A stretch of 37,397 nt of DNA from the NCBI RefSeq assembly GCF_004348265.1, contig NZ_SMNT01000056.1, positions 1 through 37,397 of the forward strand, in the 5' to 3' direction. Shown in pieces: positions 19,920 to 27,639 of this stretch (positions within the stretch are counted from its first letter, which is position 1; every line of letters starts with the position of its first letter). The stretch comes from Methylobacterium segetis. GTDB taxonomy: Bacteria > Pseudomonadota > Alphaproteobacteria > Rhizobiales > Beijerinckiaceae. Both the position numbers and the translations under genes were made by a program. Below the pieces are notes generated by a model. That model was not told where the DNA came from, ran no database searches, and worked only from the letters and a program-made list of their open reading frames with translations.

Positions 19920-21247
19920 TGGCCGGGCTCTTCTCAGCCATGCTCGGCGCCAGCCCCCGCGAGCAGGCGCCGGCCGTGCAGCCCTGGGCGCCGGACGATG
20001 ATCGCTGGTACGGCGATGGCCCGGGCACGATGAGCTTCGCCGGGCGGCGGGTCACGCCGGACATCGCCATGCAATTCTCGGCGGTCTACGCCGCGGTGCA
20101 TCTGCTCGCGAAGACGCTCGCCTCGCTGCCGCTGCGGGTTTACCGGCGGGATCCGGCTACGGGCAAGAGCTACGAGGCGCCCGAGCACCCGCTGAACGAC
20201 CTGCTCGAGCACCAGCCGAACGGCTGGCAGACGGCCTGGGACTTCAAGGCGATGCTGCAGGCCCATCTCGGGCTGCGCGGCAACGCCTACGCCGAGATCA
20301 TCGCGGGGCCGCGCGGGTTTGCCGATAGCCTGGAGCCGATCCACCCGGACCGCGTGACGGTCGACCGGCTGCCGGACCGGACGCTCCGCTACACGGTGTC
20401 GGACGACAGGGGCACGCGCCGGCTGCTCCAGGACGAGGTCCTGCACCTGCGCACCGGAATCGCGCCGGGCCTCATCGGCATCGGCCCGATCGGCTACGCG
20501 CGACAGACGGTCGGCCTCGCGCTCGCCACCGAGGAGCACGGCGCGCGACTCTTCTCGAACGGCGCCCGCCCGTCCGGCGTCATCACGGTGCCGAAGGGCT
20601 GGAGCGAGGAGGCCTTCCAGCGCTTCAAGGCCGACTGGCGCGCGACCTACAACGGCCTCGCGAATGCCGGCGGGACACCGATCCTGGAGGATGGCGCGAA
20701 GTTCGAGGCGATCAGCCTCACGTCCGAGGACGCGGAGTTTTTGTCGACCCGCCAGCACCAGATCGAGGAGATCTGCCGCTGGTTCGACGTGCCGCCGGTC
20801 ATGCTCCACCACATGACGAAAACGACGTCGTGGGGCACCGGCGTCGAGGCGATCATGTTGGCCTTCGTGCGCAACAACCTGCGCCCTTGGCTGAGCTGCT
20901 GGACGCAGGCGGTGCGTCGCGACCTCATCCTCGCGCCGCGCCTCTACGAGGTCCGCTTCGACGTCGAGGAGCTTCAGCGCGGCGATTCGAAGGCCCAGGC
21001 CGAGTTCTTCAGCCGCCTAGTCCTGAACGGGATCCTGACCCGGAACGAGGCGCGCGACGCGCTCGGCTACAATCCGCTCGCAGGGCTCGACGAGCCGCTC
21101 GCGCCCAACACCGGCGCCACTTCCGACCGCCTGCCAGGCAACGGCGGTGGCGAGCCCTCGAACTCCGCCCAGGCCGGCGAGGACGGCGGGGCGCCTGACG
21201 ACACCCCTGAGACGACCCGCGAGCGGGAAGAGGAGCTTGCCGAATGA
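19919..21247 (+). CDS. portal protein, HK97 family
   Basis: 442 residues. Family features: an N-terminal AVYAAVHLLAKTLASLPLRVYRRD segment, the QPNGWQTAWDFKAMLQAHLGLRGNAYAEI block, VLHLRTGIAPGLIGIGPI, and GGTPILEDGAKFEAISLTSEDAEFLSTRQHQIEEICRWFDVPPVML, the best conserved HK97 portal stretch. The C terminus is Gly/Asp-rich and disordered. It forms the twelve-subunit DNA entry ring. The next gene overlaps by ATGA. A longer upstream frame to 19511 is antisense or shadow of the terminase. Confidence 0.92.
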   Translation: MAGLFSAMLGASPREQAPAVQPWAPDDDRWYGDGPGTMSFAGRRVTPDIAMQFSAVYAAVHLLAKTLASLPLRVYRRDPATGKSYEAPEHPLNDLLEHQPNGWQTAWDFKAMLQAHLGLRGNAYAEIIAGPRGFADSLEPIHPDRVTVDRLPDRTLRYTVSDDRGTRRLLQDEVLHLRTGIAPGLIGIGPIGYARQTVGLALATEEHGARLFSNGARPSGVITVPKGWSEEAFQRFKADWRATYNGLANAGGTPILEDGAKFEAISLTSEDAEFLSTRQHQIEEICRWFDVPPVMLHHMTKTTSWGTGVEAIMLAFVRNNLRPWLSCWTQAVRRDLILAPRLYEVRFDVEELQRGDSKAQAEFFSRLVLNGILTRNEARDALGYNPLAGLDEPLAPNTGATSDRLPGNGGGEPSNSAQAGEDGGAPDDTPETTREREEELAE

Positions 21248-22416
21248 CGACCCGCTTCCCGCATCTGCGGGCTGCCATGATGCGCCGTCCGTGGGCCATG
21301 GCGCCCGACTGGCTGCTCGCCCTCGTCGAGGTTGTCGAGCACCGCGCCGAGGGCCATGCACCGGTCTCTGCCGAGGAGTTCGCGCAGCGCGCCGGCCAGC
21401 ATTCCAGGATCGAGGTCGAGGCGACGATCGGCGGCGTGCGCGCGGAGAACGGCCTCGCGACGATGGTCGGCCTCGACGCGGCGGGCGAGATCGTCGCGGC
21501 GCGCCCCGGCGAGCGGGTGGCGGGCGAGCCGCAGCCCGGGTCGGTGATCGCGGTCATCGGGATTCGCGGCGTCATCGCCCAGCATGCGCGGCAGGTTGAC
21601 GACATCAGCGGCCCGGGCGGGACCTCTACCGAGCGTGTGTCGAACAGCTTCCGCGATGCGCTCGACGACCCGGCCGTGAAGGCGATCGTCTTCGACGTCG
21701 ATAGCCCCGGCGGCAATGTCCACGGCGTGCAGGAACTGGCCGCGCAGATCCGGGCTGCCCGGGGGCGCAAGCCCATCATCGCGCAGGTGAACTCCACCGC
21801 CGCGAGCGCGGCCTACTGGCTGGCGAGCCAAGCCGACGAGATCGTGGTGACGCCCGGCGGCGAGGTCGGCTCAATCGGCGTCTACGGCATGCACAAGGAC
21901 GTGTCGGTCGCTGCCGAGAAGCAGGGTCTAAAGGTCACCTTCATCTCGGCCGGCCCGTACAAGGTTGAGGGGAACCCCTTCGAGCCGCTCAGCGAGGAGG
22001 CGCACGCCTACGGGCAGACCCTGGTCGACAAGACCTACGGCTTCTTCGTCAGCGACGTCGCCCGCGGGCGCGGCGTCCGGGAGTCGGTGATCCGCAACGG
22101 CTTCGGCCAAGGCCGGGTGGTGCTCGCCCAGGATGCCGTGACTGAGGGCATGGCCGACAAGGTGGCGACCATGGACGAGACCCTGCGGCGCGTCGCGAAG
22201 ATGAAGCCGGCGCCCGCTGGGCCTAGCGGCAAGCGGGCCGAAGTCGACGACGTTGAGCGGCAGGCGTCGGAAGCCGACCCGGACCAACCCTTAGAGGCCA
22301 GGGGACCGGCTGAACCGGAGGCCGATGCGCAAGGCGAGGCTGACCGTCAGGCCGCACTGGAGCGCGACGCCTTCCGCCGCAGACGGCACGCGCACCGTCT
22401 CCGCTCGAGCGGCTGA
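21244..22416 (+). CDS. S49/SppA-type prohead protease
   Basis: 390 residues. The core matches S49 serine peptidases: VIAVIGIRGVIAQ strand, VFDVDSPGGNVHG (SPGG oxyanion region, residues 154-157), Ser188 in NSTAASAAYWLAS as nucleophile, VGSIGVYG, and Lys240 in GPYKVEGNPFEPLS as general base. The C-terminal 90 residues are charged and rich in Ala, Glu and Asp, resembling a scaffold segment, so protease and scaffold may be fused. It processes the capsid precursor. It is coupled to the portal gene by ATGA. Confidence 0.9.
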   Translation: MTTRFPHLRAAMMRRPWAMAPDWLLALVEVVEHRAEGHAPVSAEEFAQRAGQHSRIEVEATIGGVRAENGLATMVGLDAAGEIVAARPGERVAGEPQPGSVIAVIGIRGVIAQHARQVDDISGPGGTSTERVSNSFRDALDDPAVKAIVFDVDSPGGNVHGVQELAAQIRAARGRKPIIAQVNSTAASAAYWLASQADEIVVTPGGEVGSIGVYGMHKDVSVAAEKQGLKVTFISAGPYKVEGNPFEPLSEEAHAYGQTLVDKTYGFFVSDVARGRGVRESVIRNGFGQGRVVLAQDAVTEGMADKVATMDETLRRVAKMKPAPAGPSGKRAEVDDVERQASEADPDQPLEARGPAEPEADAQGEADRQAALERDAFRRRRHAHRLRSSG

Positions 22417-22439
22417 GCCCAATCCCATTCCAGATGCGC

Positions 22440-22489
22440 CCCACGGTCCAGCCGGGCCCGTGGGCAGTGTCCCGGCGCTTACGCCCGGG
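22440..22489 (+). other. two tandem hairpins before the capsid gene
   Basis: CCCACGG (22440-22446) pairs with CCGTGGG (22458-22464), and CCCGGCG (22471-22477) pairs with CGCCCGGG (22482-22489) around a CTTA loop with one bulge. No U-run follows. They lie in the 112-base gap between protease and capsid genes, where processing or stabilising structures would let capsid be made at a different level. Confidence 0.45.
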
Positions 22490-22528
22490 TCCCGCGCCCA
22501 TGCCTGGCCGATTTGCTGAGAGACCATC

Positions 22529-23878
22529 ATGACGATCAAAGCACTCCGTCAGCGGCGGGCCGATCTCGTGCGCGAGGCACAGGAGGTCTTCGACCGCGCC
22601 GCTTCCGAGAACCGCGGCCTGACCGAGGCCGAGGCCTCCCGCGACGACGCGATCTCGTCCGAACTCCAGGCGCTGGACGCCGACATCTCCCGCGTCGAGC
22701 GGCAGATGGACCGGCAGCGCGCGCTCAGCGGTGGGCGCGACGAGAACGAGCAGGCCGACCAGCGCTCCGCGGGCGACCGGAACGGGCAGAGCCGATTCTC
22801 CTCGCTCGGCGAGCAGATGATGGCGATCGCTCGGGCCGGCATGCCCGGCGGAGCCGGCCACGTCGACCCGCGCCTGCAGGCGGTCGGCTCCTTCAATGCC
22901 GGCCCCACCGGCATGTCCGAGGGCATCGCCGCCGACGGCGGCTTCCTCGTGCAGACCGACTTCTCGAACGAGCTGCTCCAGCAGACCTACGAGAGCGGCG
23001 AGATCGCGAGCCGGGTGCGCCGCATCCCGATCGGGCCGAACGCGAACGGTCTGCGGATCAACGGCGTCGACGAGACCAGCCGCGCCAACGGCTCGCGCTG
23101 GGGAGGCGTGCAGGCGTTCTGGACCGGCGAGGGCAACCTGAAGCGCGACAGCCGCCCGCAGTTCAAGCGCATCACCATGGAGCTCGATAAGCTGACCGGG
23201 CTCTGCTACGCGACCGACGAACTCCTGCAGGACACCACGGCCCTGTCCTCGTGGCTCCGGCAGGCCTTCCAGGACGAGTTCGCCTTCAAGATCGAGGACT
23301 CGATCGTCAACGGCACCGGCGCCGGCATGCCGCTCGGCTTCCTCAACGGCGGCGCCACGATCACCGTGCCGAAGGTGGTCGGCCAGGCGGCCGGCACGAT
23401 CATCGCCCAGAACATCCTGGCGATGTGGGCCCGCATGCCGGCGCGGTCGCGCAAGAACGCGGTCTGGCTGATCAACCAGGACGCCGAGCCGCAGCTGTTC
23501 CAGCTGATGATGCTCGTGAAGAATGTGGCCGGTACCGAGAATGTCGGGGGTTTCCAGGCGCCGCAGGTGGTCTACACGCCGCCCGGCACGAACGGGAACG
23601 TCTACGGCACCCTGATGGGGCGGCCGGTGATCCCGTGCGAGTACTGCGCCACTCTCGGCACCGCCGGCGACATCGTGCTGGCGGACCTCTCGCAGTACCT
23701 CGCGATCGAGAAGGGGCCGATGCAGGAGGCCTCCTCGATCCATGTCCGCTTCATCTACGACGAGACCGTGTTCCGCTTCGTCTACCGCTTCAACGGCCAG
23801 CCGATCTGGCAGCAGCCGATGACTCCGTTCCGAGGCACGAACACACAGTCGCCCTTCGTCACGCTCGCCACGCGCTGA
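22529..23878 (+). CDS. major capsid protein, HK97 family
   Basis: 449 residues. The first 100 are a charged coiled-coil delta domain (LRQRRADLVREAQEVFDRAA...DISRVERQMDRQ), normally removed by the protease. The mature part shows the HK97 hallmarks: GGFLVQTDFSNELLQQTYESG, RITMELDKLTGLCYATDELLQD, the DEFAFKIEDSIVNGTGAGMPLGFLN stretch and GRPVIPCEYCATLGTAGDIVLADLSQY near the end. The predicted delta-domain cut is near residues 100-115, by analogy only. It is preceded by a structured leader and followed by a hairpin. Confidence 0.93.
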   Translation: MTIKALRQRRADLVREAQEVFDRAASENRGLTEAEASRDDAISSELQALDADISRVERQMDRQRALSGGRDENEQADQRSAGDRNGQSRFSSLGEQMMAIARAGMPGGAGHVDPRLQAVGSFNAGPTGMSEGIAADGGFLVQTDFSNELLQQTYESGEIASRVRRIPIGPNANGLRINGVDETSRANGSRWGGVQAFWTGEGNLKRDSRPQFKRITMELDKLTGLCYATDELLQDTTALSSWLRQAFQDEFAFKIEDSIVNGTGAGMPLGFLNGGATITVPKVVGQAAGTIIAQNILAMWARMPARSRKNAVWLINQDAEPQLFQLMMLVKNVAGTENVGGFQAPQVVYTPPGTNGNVYGTLMGRPVIPCEYCATLGTAGDIVLADLSQYLAIEKGPMQEASSIHVRFIYDETVFRFVYRFNGQPIWQQPMTPFRGTNTQSPFVTLATR

Positions 23879-23904
23879 CCGCTCCGCCTGAGCGCCTGAC
23901 CTGA

Positions 23905-23928
23905 CCGGCGGGGCCGACGCCCCGTCGG
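23905..23928 (+). other. strong hairpin after the capsid gene
   Basis: CCGGCGGGGC (23905-23914) pairs with GCCCCGTCGG (23919-23928) around CGAC, ten pairs with one G-U. No U-run follows, so it is unlikely to be a simple terminator. It may protect the 3' end of capsid mRNA or reduce read-through. Confidence 0.5.
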
Positions 23929-23970
23929 CACGCGACCCTCTGTCCCTTTCTCATCGCCGGGAGATACCCG

Positions 23971-24456
23971 ATGCCCAAGTACAACTTCGCCTCGTCCGCG
24001 AAGCTCGTCGAGCTTCTGCCGCTCGCCACCGATGCGGCCGGACGATCCTCCGACATCATCACCCTGAAGAACGCCACGATCGCCACCATCCTGGTGTCGC
24101 TCACGCAGGGCAACGCCGCCCCCGTGGCCCTGAGCCTGATGCAGGCCCAGGACGTGTCCGGCACCGGCGCGAAGCCCATCGCCAACGCGGTCCCGATTTG
24201 GGCGAACCAGGACACGGCTGCCAGCGATAGCCTCGTGCGTCAGGCCGATGGCGTGAGCTTCACCACGTCCGGCGCCGTGAAGAACAAGCAGGTCGTCTTC
24301 CACATCGACCCGGCCAACCTCGACGTCAACGCCGGCTTCGACTGCCTCTTCATCACCACCGGAGCGTCGAACGTCGCCAACATCACGGGCGCGCTCGCGA
24401 TCCTGGAGGGCCACCGCTACCAGAGCGGCAATCTCCCGAGCGCGATCATCGACTGA
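23971..24456 (+). CDS. putative capsid decoration or head-associated protein
   Basis: 161 residues, beta-rich: AKLVELLPLATDAAG, DIITLKNATIATILVSLTQGN, QVVFHIDPANLDVNAGFDCLFITTGAS, and ALAILEGHRYQ at the end. No specific family was recognised. It lies directly after the major capsid gene, where many siphophages encode a decoration or cement protein, and its size and composition fit. GGGAG 9 bases upstream of ATG 23971 is the ribosome binding site. Decoration function is inferred from position. Confidence 0.55.
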   Translation: MPKYNFASSAKLVELLPLATDAAGRSSDIITLKNATIATILVSLTQGNAAPVALSLMQAQDVSGTGAKPIANAVPIWANQDTAASDSLVRQADGVSFTTSGAVKNKQVVFHIDPANLDVNAGFDCLFITTGASNVANITGALAILEGHRYQSGNLPSAIID

Positions 24457-24471
24457 TCGCAGTCACGCAGG

Positions 24472-24494
24472 CGGCGCCGCCCCGCGTGGCGCCG
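24472..24494 (+). other. hairpin in the gap after the head-associated gene
   Basis: CGGCGCC (24472-24478) pairs with GGCGCCG (24488-24494) around a 9-base loop. It is followed by TCTCTC and then the ribosome binding site of the next gene. It is like the other gap hairpins in this phage. Confidence 0.45.
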
Positions 24495-24532
24495 TCTCTC
24501 GCCCATTCGAGACCTGACCGGGAGACCCTCCG

Positions 24533-25246
24533 ATGTACGTTCGTCAGCTCGTTGGTCGCCTGGCAGGCACCATCGTCCAGATGCCCTTCTCTGCCGCCAC
24601 CTCGAACATCGCCGCCGGGACCTGCGCGACCGTTACGGACGACGAGATCACGGCTGCGGGATTGCAGCTGGAGCCCGTCCCGTCCGACGCTGCGCCCGAC
24701 GGGCTGCCGGCTGGCTTCCGCGTCGAGCCGACCGAGGGCGGCGGGTTCGACCTGCTGGACGCGGGCGGCGTTCGGCTGAACGATGAGCCGTTCCCGAATC
24801 TGCCGGCCGCCCGCTCCTTTGCGGCCGAGCACATCGTCGCCCAGACGACAGTGGCGGTGATCGATCTCTCGCAGGTCCCAGGACAGGAACCGCAGGTTCT
24901 GCTGCTCGACGCCTACCGGTTCGAGCCGGTCGAAGGCGGCGGGTTCAACCTGTTCGACCCTGGCGGCGTGCTGCTGAACCCCGAGCCGTTCGAGGACGAG
25001 GAGGCGGTGCTCCTCGCCCGCCGGCAGCACTATGCGGCAGCCCGCGGCATGACGCCGGAGGAGCTTGAGGCCGAAGAGGCCGGCCCTGGCCTGCAGCCGA
25101 CGGGCGTGGATGTGCCTCAGGACTGGGAGAGCCTCCATCACGCGAAGCGGCGCGCCCTCGCCAAGCACATCTCCGGTGAGGATCCGGAGAACACCGAAGC
25201 AGCGGACAGGACGATCCGCGCCTACCTCGCCGCTCGGCAGGTCTGA
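24533..25246 (+). CDS. head-region protein with an internal domain duplication
   Basis: 237 residues. The N terminus (YVRQLVGRLAGTIVQMPFSAATSNIAAGTCATVTDDEI) is beta-like. Two copies of a 26-residue motif of the form (F/Y)R-x-EP-x-EGGGF-x-L-x-D-x-GGV-x-LN-x-EPF occur at about residues 62-87 and 128-153. The C terminus is helical and charged (DWESLHHAKRRALAKHISGED). No family was recognised. It sits between the decoration-like gene and the connector genes, so it is probably virion-associated. It starts at ATG 24533 after GGGAGA. Confidence 0.6.
   Translation: MYVRQLVGRLAGTIVQMPFSAATSNIAAGTCATVTDDEITAAGLQLEPVPSDAAPDGLPAGFRVEPTEGGGFDLLDAGGVRLNDEPFPNLPAARSFAAEHIVAQTTVAVIDLSQVPGQEPQVLLLDAYRFEPVEGGGFNLFDPGGVLLNPEPFEDEEAVLLARRQHYAAARGMTPEELEAEEAGPGLQPTGVDVPQDWESLHHAKRRALAKHISGEDPENTEAADRTIRAYLAARQV
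24716..24991 (+). repeat. two 78-bp in-frame repeats, 198 bp apart
   Basis: Copies at 24716-24793 and 24914-24991 encode matching 26-residue units with 18 identical positions. The DNA is also alike, for example GGCGGCGGGTTC and GAGCCGTTC in both. This indicates tandem duplication within the gene followed by divergence. Confidence 0.7.
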
Positions 25247-25278
25247 AGCCATCCGCGTGATCCGCAACTGAGCGACGG

Positions 25279-25458
25279 TCACATCTTACGGATGCCATCC
25301 TCGATGCGCTTGGCCTCCTCCTCATCAACCTGCACCGGTCGACCGCTGTCGTCCGGGATGCCCTCGCCGGTCTGGGCGATGGTGTCGTCCCGCGGGCGGG
25401 AGTTCGGCCCGGTCGAGTCCGGTCGTTCCTCGCGCTTCTCTTCGTGGTCAGGGTGCAT
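25279..25458 (-). CDS. small acidic minus-strand protein inside the head operon
   Basis: 59 residues: MHPDHEEKREERPDSTGPNS, RPRDDTIAQTGEGIPDDSGR and PVQVDEEEAKRIEDGIRKM. It is very hydrophilic, disordered in appearance and without hydrophobic core. On its strand AGGAGAA lies 5-6 bases upstream of ATG 25458, a strong ribosome binding site. It opposes the late genes on both sides. The plus strand over the same bases gives an unconvincing frame (25292-25531). It looks like a moron expressed independently of the late operon, or a small host-type gene picked up by the phage. Family unknown. Confidence 0.65.
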   Translation of the reverse strand: MHPDHEEKREERPDSTGPNSRPRDDTIAQTGEGIPDDSGRPVQVDEEEAKRIEDGIRKM

Positions 25459-25527
25459 GCGTTTCTCCTGTACTCCTTCGCGGACAACGCTGCGCACCGC
25501 CCATGTGTCCCCCGACAGGCGCGCGCC

Positions 25528-26175
25528 ATGAGCGTCACCGTCCTCACGTCCGCCACGGCCAAGCGCCTGACAACAGAGGCGAACGTGCGCCTGGACCTCG
25601 GCCTGCCCGGGACTGCGCCGACGAAGGCGCAGATCGAGCGGTTCATAGATCAGGCCTCCGCACGCGCAGCCTCCTACTGCCGTCGGCAGTTCGGACGCGA
25701 GACCGTGCGCGAGCGGTTCGAGGCGACATGCCGGTCCGGCGAGGATGGTCTCGGGCTGCTCCTCGAACGGGGGCCTGTCGTGAGGATTCTCGGCGTGACG
25801 ACCGACAGCGTCGCGCTCGGCACGGACGCCTACGAGACCGACGGGAGAGCCCTGTACCTCCTGGACGCCGGCGCGCGGCGGCGCTGGTACGGCCGCGCGA
25901 TCGTCGTCGACTATGAGACCGGCTGGCTGCTGCCGGGCGAGGCCCGCGGCGATCCGCCGACGGCGGCGCTGGACCTGCCCGCCGACGTCGAGGCGGCCGT
26001 GATCAAGCTCGTCGGGGCCATGATCTCCGCGAGCGGCCGCGACGCGATGGTGAAGTCGGAAGACGTCGAGGGTATCGGCTCGACCTCCTGGTATGTGCAG
26101 GGCGCTACCGCGGCCCTGTCTCACCCTGAGGCCGAGGCCGCGCTCGCCGACTATCGCCGGCTGCTGTTTGCATGA
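25528..26175 (+). CDS. head-tail connector protein (gp6-like)
   Basis: 215 residues. Helical N terminus with TSATAKRLTTEANVRLDLGLPGTAPTKAQIERFIDQASARAASYCRRQFG, the common start of phage gp6-like connector proteins. A beta region (GLLLERGPVVRILGVTTDSVAL, YLLDAGARRRWYGRAIVVDYETGW) and a helix (PADVEAAVIKLVGAMISASGRDAMV) follow. It attaches below the portal ring. It starts at ATG 25528; the upstream frame to 25444 is antisense to the minus-strand gene. It overlaps the next gene by ATGA. Confidence 0.75.
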   Translation: MSVTVLTSATAKRLTTEANVRLDLGLPGTAPTKAQIERFIDQASARAASYCRRQFGRETVRERFEATCRSGEDGLGLLLERGPVVRILGVTTDSVALGTDAYETDGRALYLLDAGARRRWYGRAIVVDYETGWLLPGEARGDPPTAALDLPADVEAAVIKLVGAMISASGRDAMVKSEDVEGIGSTSWYVQGATAALSHPEAEAALADYRRLLFA

Positions 26176-26507
26176 CACCGGCTCAGGCCATCGCCCAACT
26201 CGACCGGCAGATCGCTGCCCATGGTCAAGACGTGCAGCTGCGCGCCGCCGCCGCCGAGCCGGATACGGCGGCCGCCACGCTGCGCGCCTTCGTGCGAGGC
26301 TATCGGGCCGAAGAGCTCAGCGGCGGCGTCCAGCAGGGTGACACGCTGATGATCCTCTCGCCCACGCACCTCCCGGCGGCCGGCGTGGAGACAATCCAGC
26401 GTGGGGATGGCGTGACCATTGCCGGACGGGCCCGCTACGTCGAGATCGCGAACCCGGTCGTGCTGAACGATGTCGTGGTCCGGATCGAGTGCACGGTCCG
26501 AGGCTGA
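26172..26507 (+). CDS. head closure / head-tail joining protein
   Basis: 111 residues. A helical start (PAQAIAQLDRQIAAHGQDVQL) is followed by beta segments: GGVQQGDTLMILSPTHLPAAG, GDGVTIAGRARYVEIANPVVLNDVVVRIECTV. The strand pattern with GDTLMILSP and a final VRIE-x-TV edge fits head-closure (stopper) proteins. The assignment rests on order: connector, closure, next neck gene, tail terminator. ATGA overlap upstream, TGATG downstream. Confidence 0.6.
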   Translation: MTPAQAIAQLDRQIAAHGQDVQLRAAAAEPDTAAATLRAFVRGYRAEELSGGVQQGDTLMILSPTHLPAAGVETIQRGDGVTIAGRARYVEIANPVVLNDVVVRIECTVRG

Positions 26508-27190
26508 TGGCGGTCCGCACCTCCGTCCGCCTCGACCCGGTCGCACGCGACATCGGCCTGATGCTCGACGATACCCTGTCGCCCAACGCGCAGGCGGCTC
26601 TCCTCGCTGAGGCCGCCCGCGAGGCGTTGGGCGAGGCCCAGGATACCAACCGGCAGGCGCTCGGCTACGTGCCCGAGCACGAGACCTTCGTGGACGGCGC
26701 GCGCCGGGAGGACCTGACGAACCTCACTCCGCGAAGGACGGTGCTGTTCGAGTTCAAGCTGCTGACCGACATCGTCGCCTGGATCGACGAGCAGCTGATC
26801 CTGCACTCGCCCGTGCGGACCGAGCGCTACGCCCGCAGCCACGTCTGGTTCGCCGACGACGTCGAGTTCGACGCCTCGCTGACCCCACCGCCCGCCGAGC
26901 AGTATGTGGTGCTGAACGCTCAGCCCTATGCCCGAAAGATCGAGCGCGGGCAGTCCGCGCAGGCACCGGCCGGCGTCTACGAGGGCGTCGCGACGCTGGC
27001 GAAGCGCCGCTTCGGCAACGTGGCCTATGTCGGTTTCGGCTACCGCTCGTTTCCGGGCGGCGCGATCGGCAAGTGGGCGCAGATGGCCAGCGCGGAACGG
27101 CTCGCCCGCAACGTGCGCGGCGGCCGCGTCGGCGCCCGGCAGGACTGGCTGACCCGTCAGCCGGCCATCATCCTCGACCCGGGTCGCTGA
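26507..27190 (+). CDS. neck/tail completion protein, family not recognised
   Basis: 227 residues. A helical N terminus (AQAALLAEAAREALGEAQDTNRQALG) is followed by a mixed region with TLFEFKLLTDIVAWIDEQLILHSPVRT-type text, HVWFADDVEF, and a basic C terminus (RVGARQDWLTRQPAIILDPGR). The segment YARKIERGQSAQAPAGVYEGVA matches the style of HK97 gp10-like neck proteins, which are usually smaller. A role in joining head and tail is inferred from position only. Confidence 0.55.
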   Translation: MAVRTSVRLDPVARDIGLMLDDTLSPNAQAALLAEAAREALGEAQDTNRQALGYVPEHETFVDGARREDLTNLTPRRTVLFEFKLLTDIVAWIDEQLILHSPVRTERYARSHVWFADDVEFDASLTPPPAEQYVVLNAQPYARKIERGQSAQAPAGVYEGVATLAKRRFGNVAYVGFGYRSFPGGAIGKWAQMASAERLARNVRGGRVGARQDWLTRQPAIILDPGR

Positions 27191-27191
27191 C

Positions 27192-27602
27192 ATGCCGCTG
27201 AAGCTCGTCGTCGACGCCGTCGAGGCCCGCCTCGCCAGCGACTGGGATCGCTGCCCGGTCTTCGGGATCAACCAGCAGGGCGAGACGCCGAAGACCGGCA
27301 GCCCGTTCGTCCAGGTCTCTTACCCGGTCGCGAACGGCGAGCAGCTGACCGTCGGCGCGCCCGGCGCGAACATCTATCGTGAGACCGGCACCTTCCGGCT
27401 CGTGATCAACAGCCGGCGCGGACGAGGCGTCGTCGAGGGCTTGGCCTGGGCCGACGAGCTCGCGGCGCTGTTCCGAGGCAAGGAATTCGGCGGGGTGCAG
27501 ACCTTCGCCCCATCCTCGCCGGTCATCGACGACCGCAACGAGGAGGGGATGTACTTCGTCCTCTCGCTCAGCGTCCCGTACCAGGCGGACATCACCGGCT
27601 GA
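27192..27602 (+). CDS. tail terminator-like protein (DUF4128 type)
   Basis: 136 residues. Fold pattern of tail terminators: an N-terminal helix (LKLVVDAVEARLASDWDRCPV), then beta strands with FVQVSYPVANGEQLTVG and a strand-helix-strand end (GTFRLVINSRRGRGVVEGLAWADELAALFRGKEFGGVQTFAP, MYFVLSLSVPYQAD). It caps the tail tube. It lies one base after the previous stop and 37 bases before the tail tube gene, as in many siphophages. Confidence 0.65.
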   Translation: MPLKLVVDAVEARLASDWDRCPVFGINQQGETPKTGSPFVQVSYPVANGEQLTVGAPGANIYRETGTFRLVINSRRGRGVVEGLAWADELAALFRGKEFGGVQTFAPSSPVIDDRNEEGMYFVLSLSVPYQADITG

Positions 27603-27639
27603 GGCCGGATCTGTCTGCCCCCACCACCAGGAGAGCACC

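Noticed and set aside
22223..23743. Minus-strand frame of 506 codons
   Set aside because: Shadow of the capsid gene, which has HK97 features.
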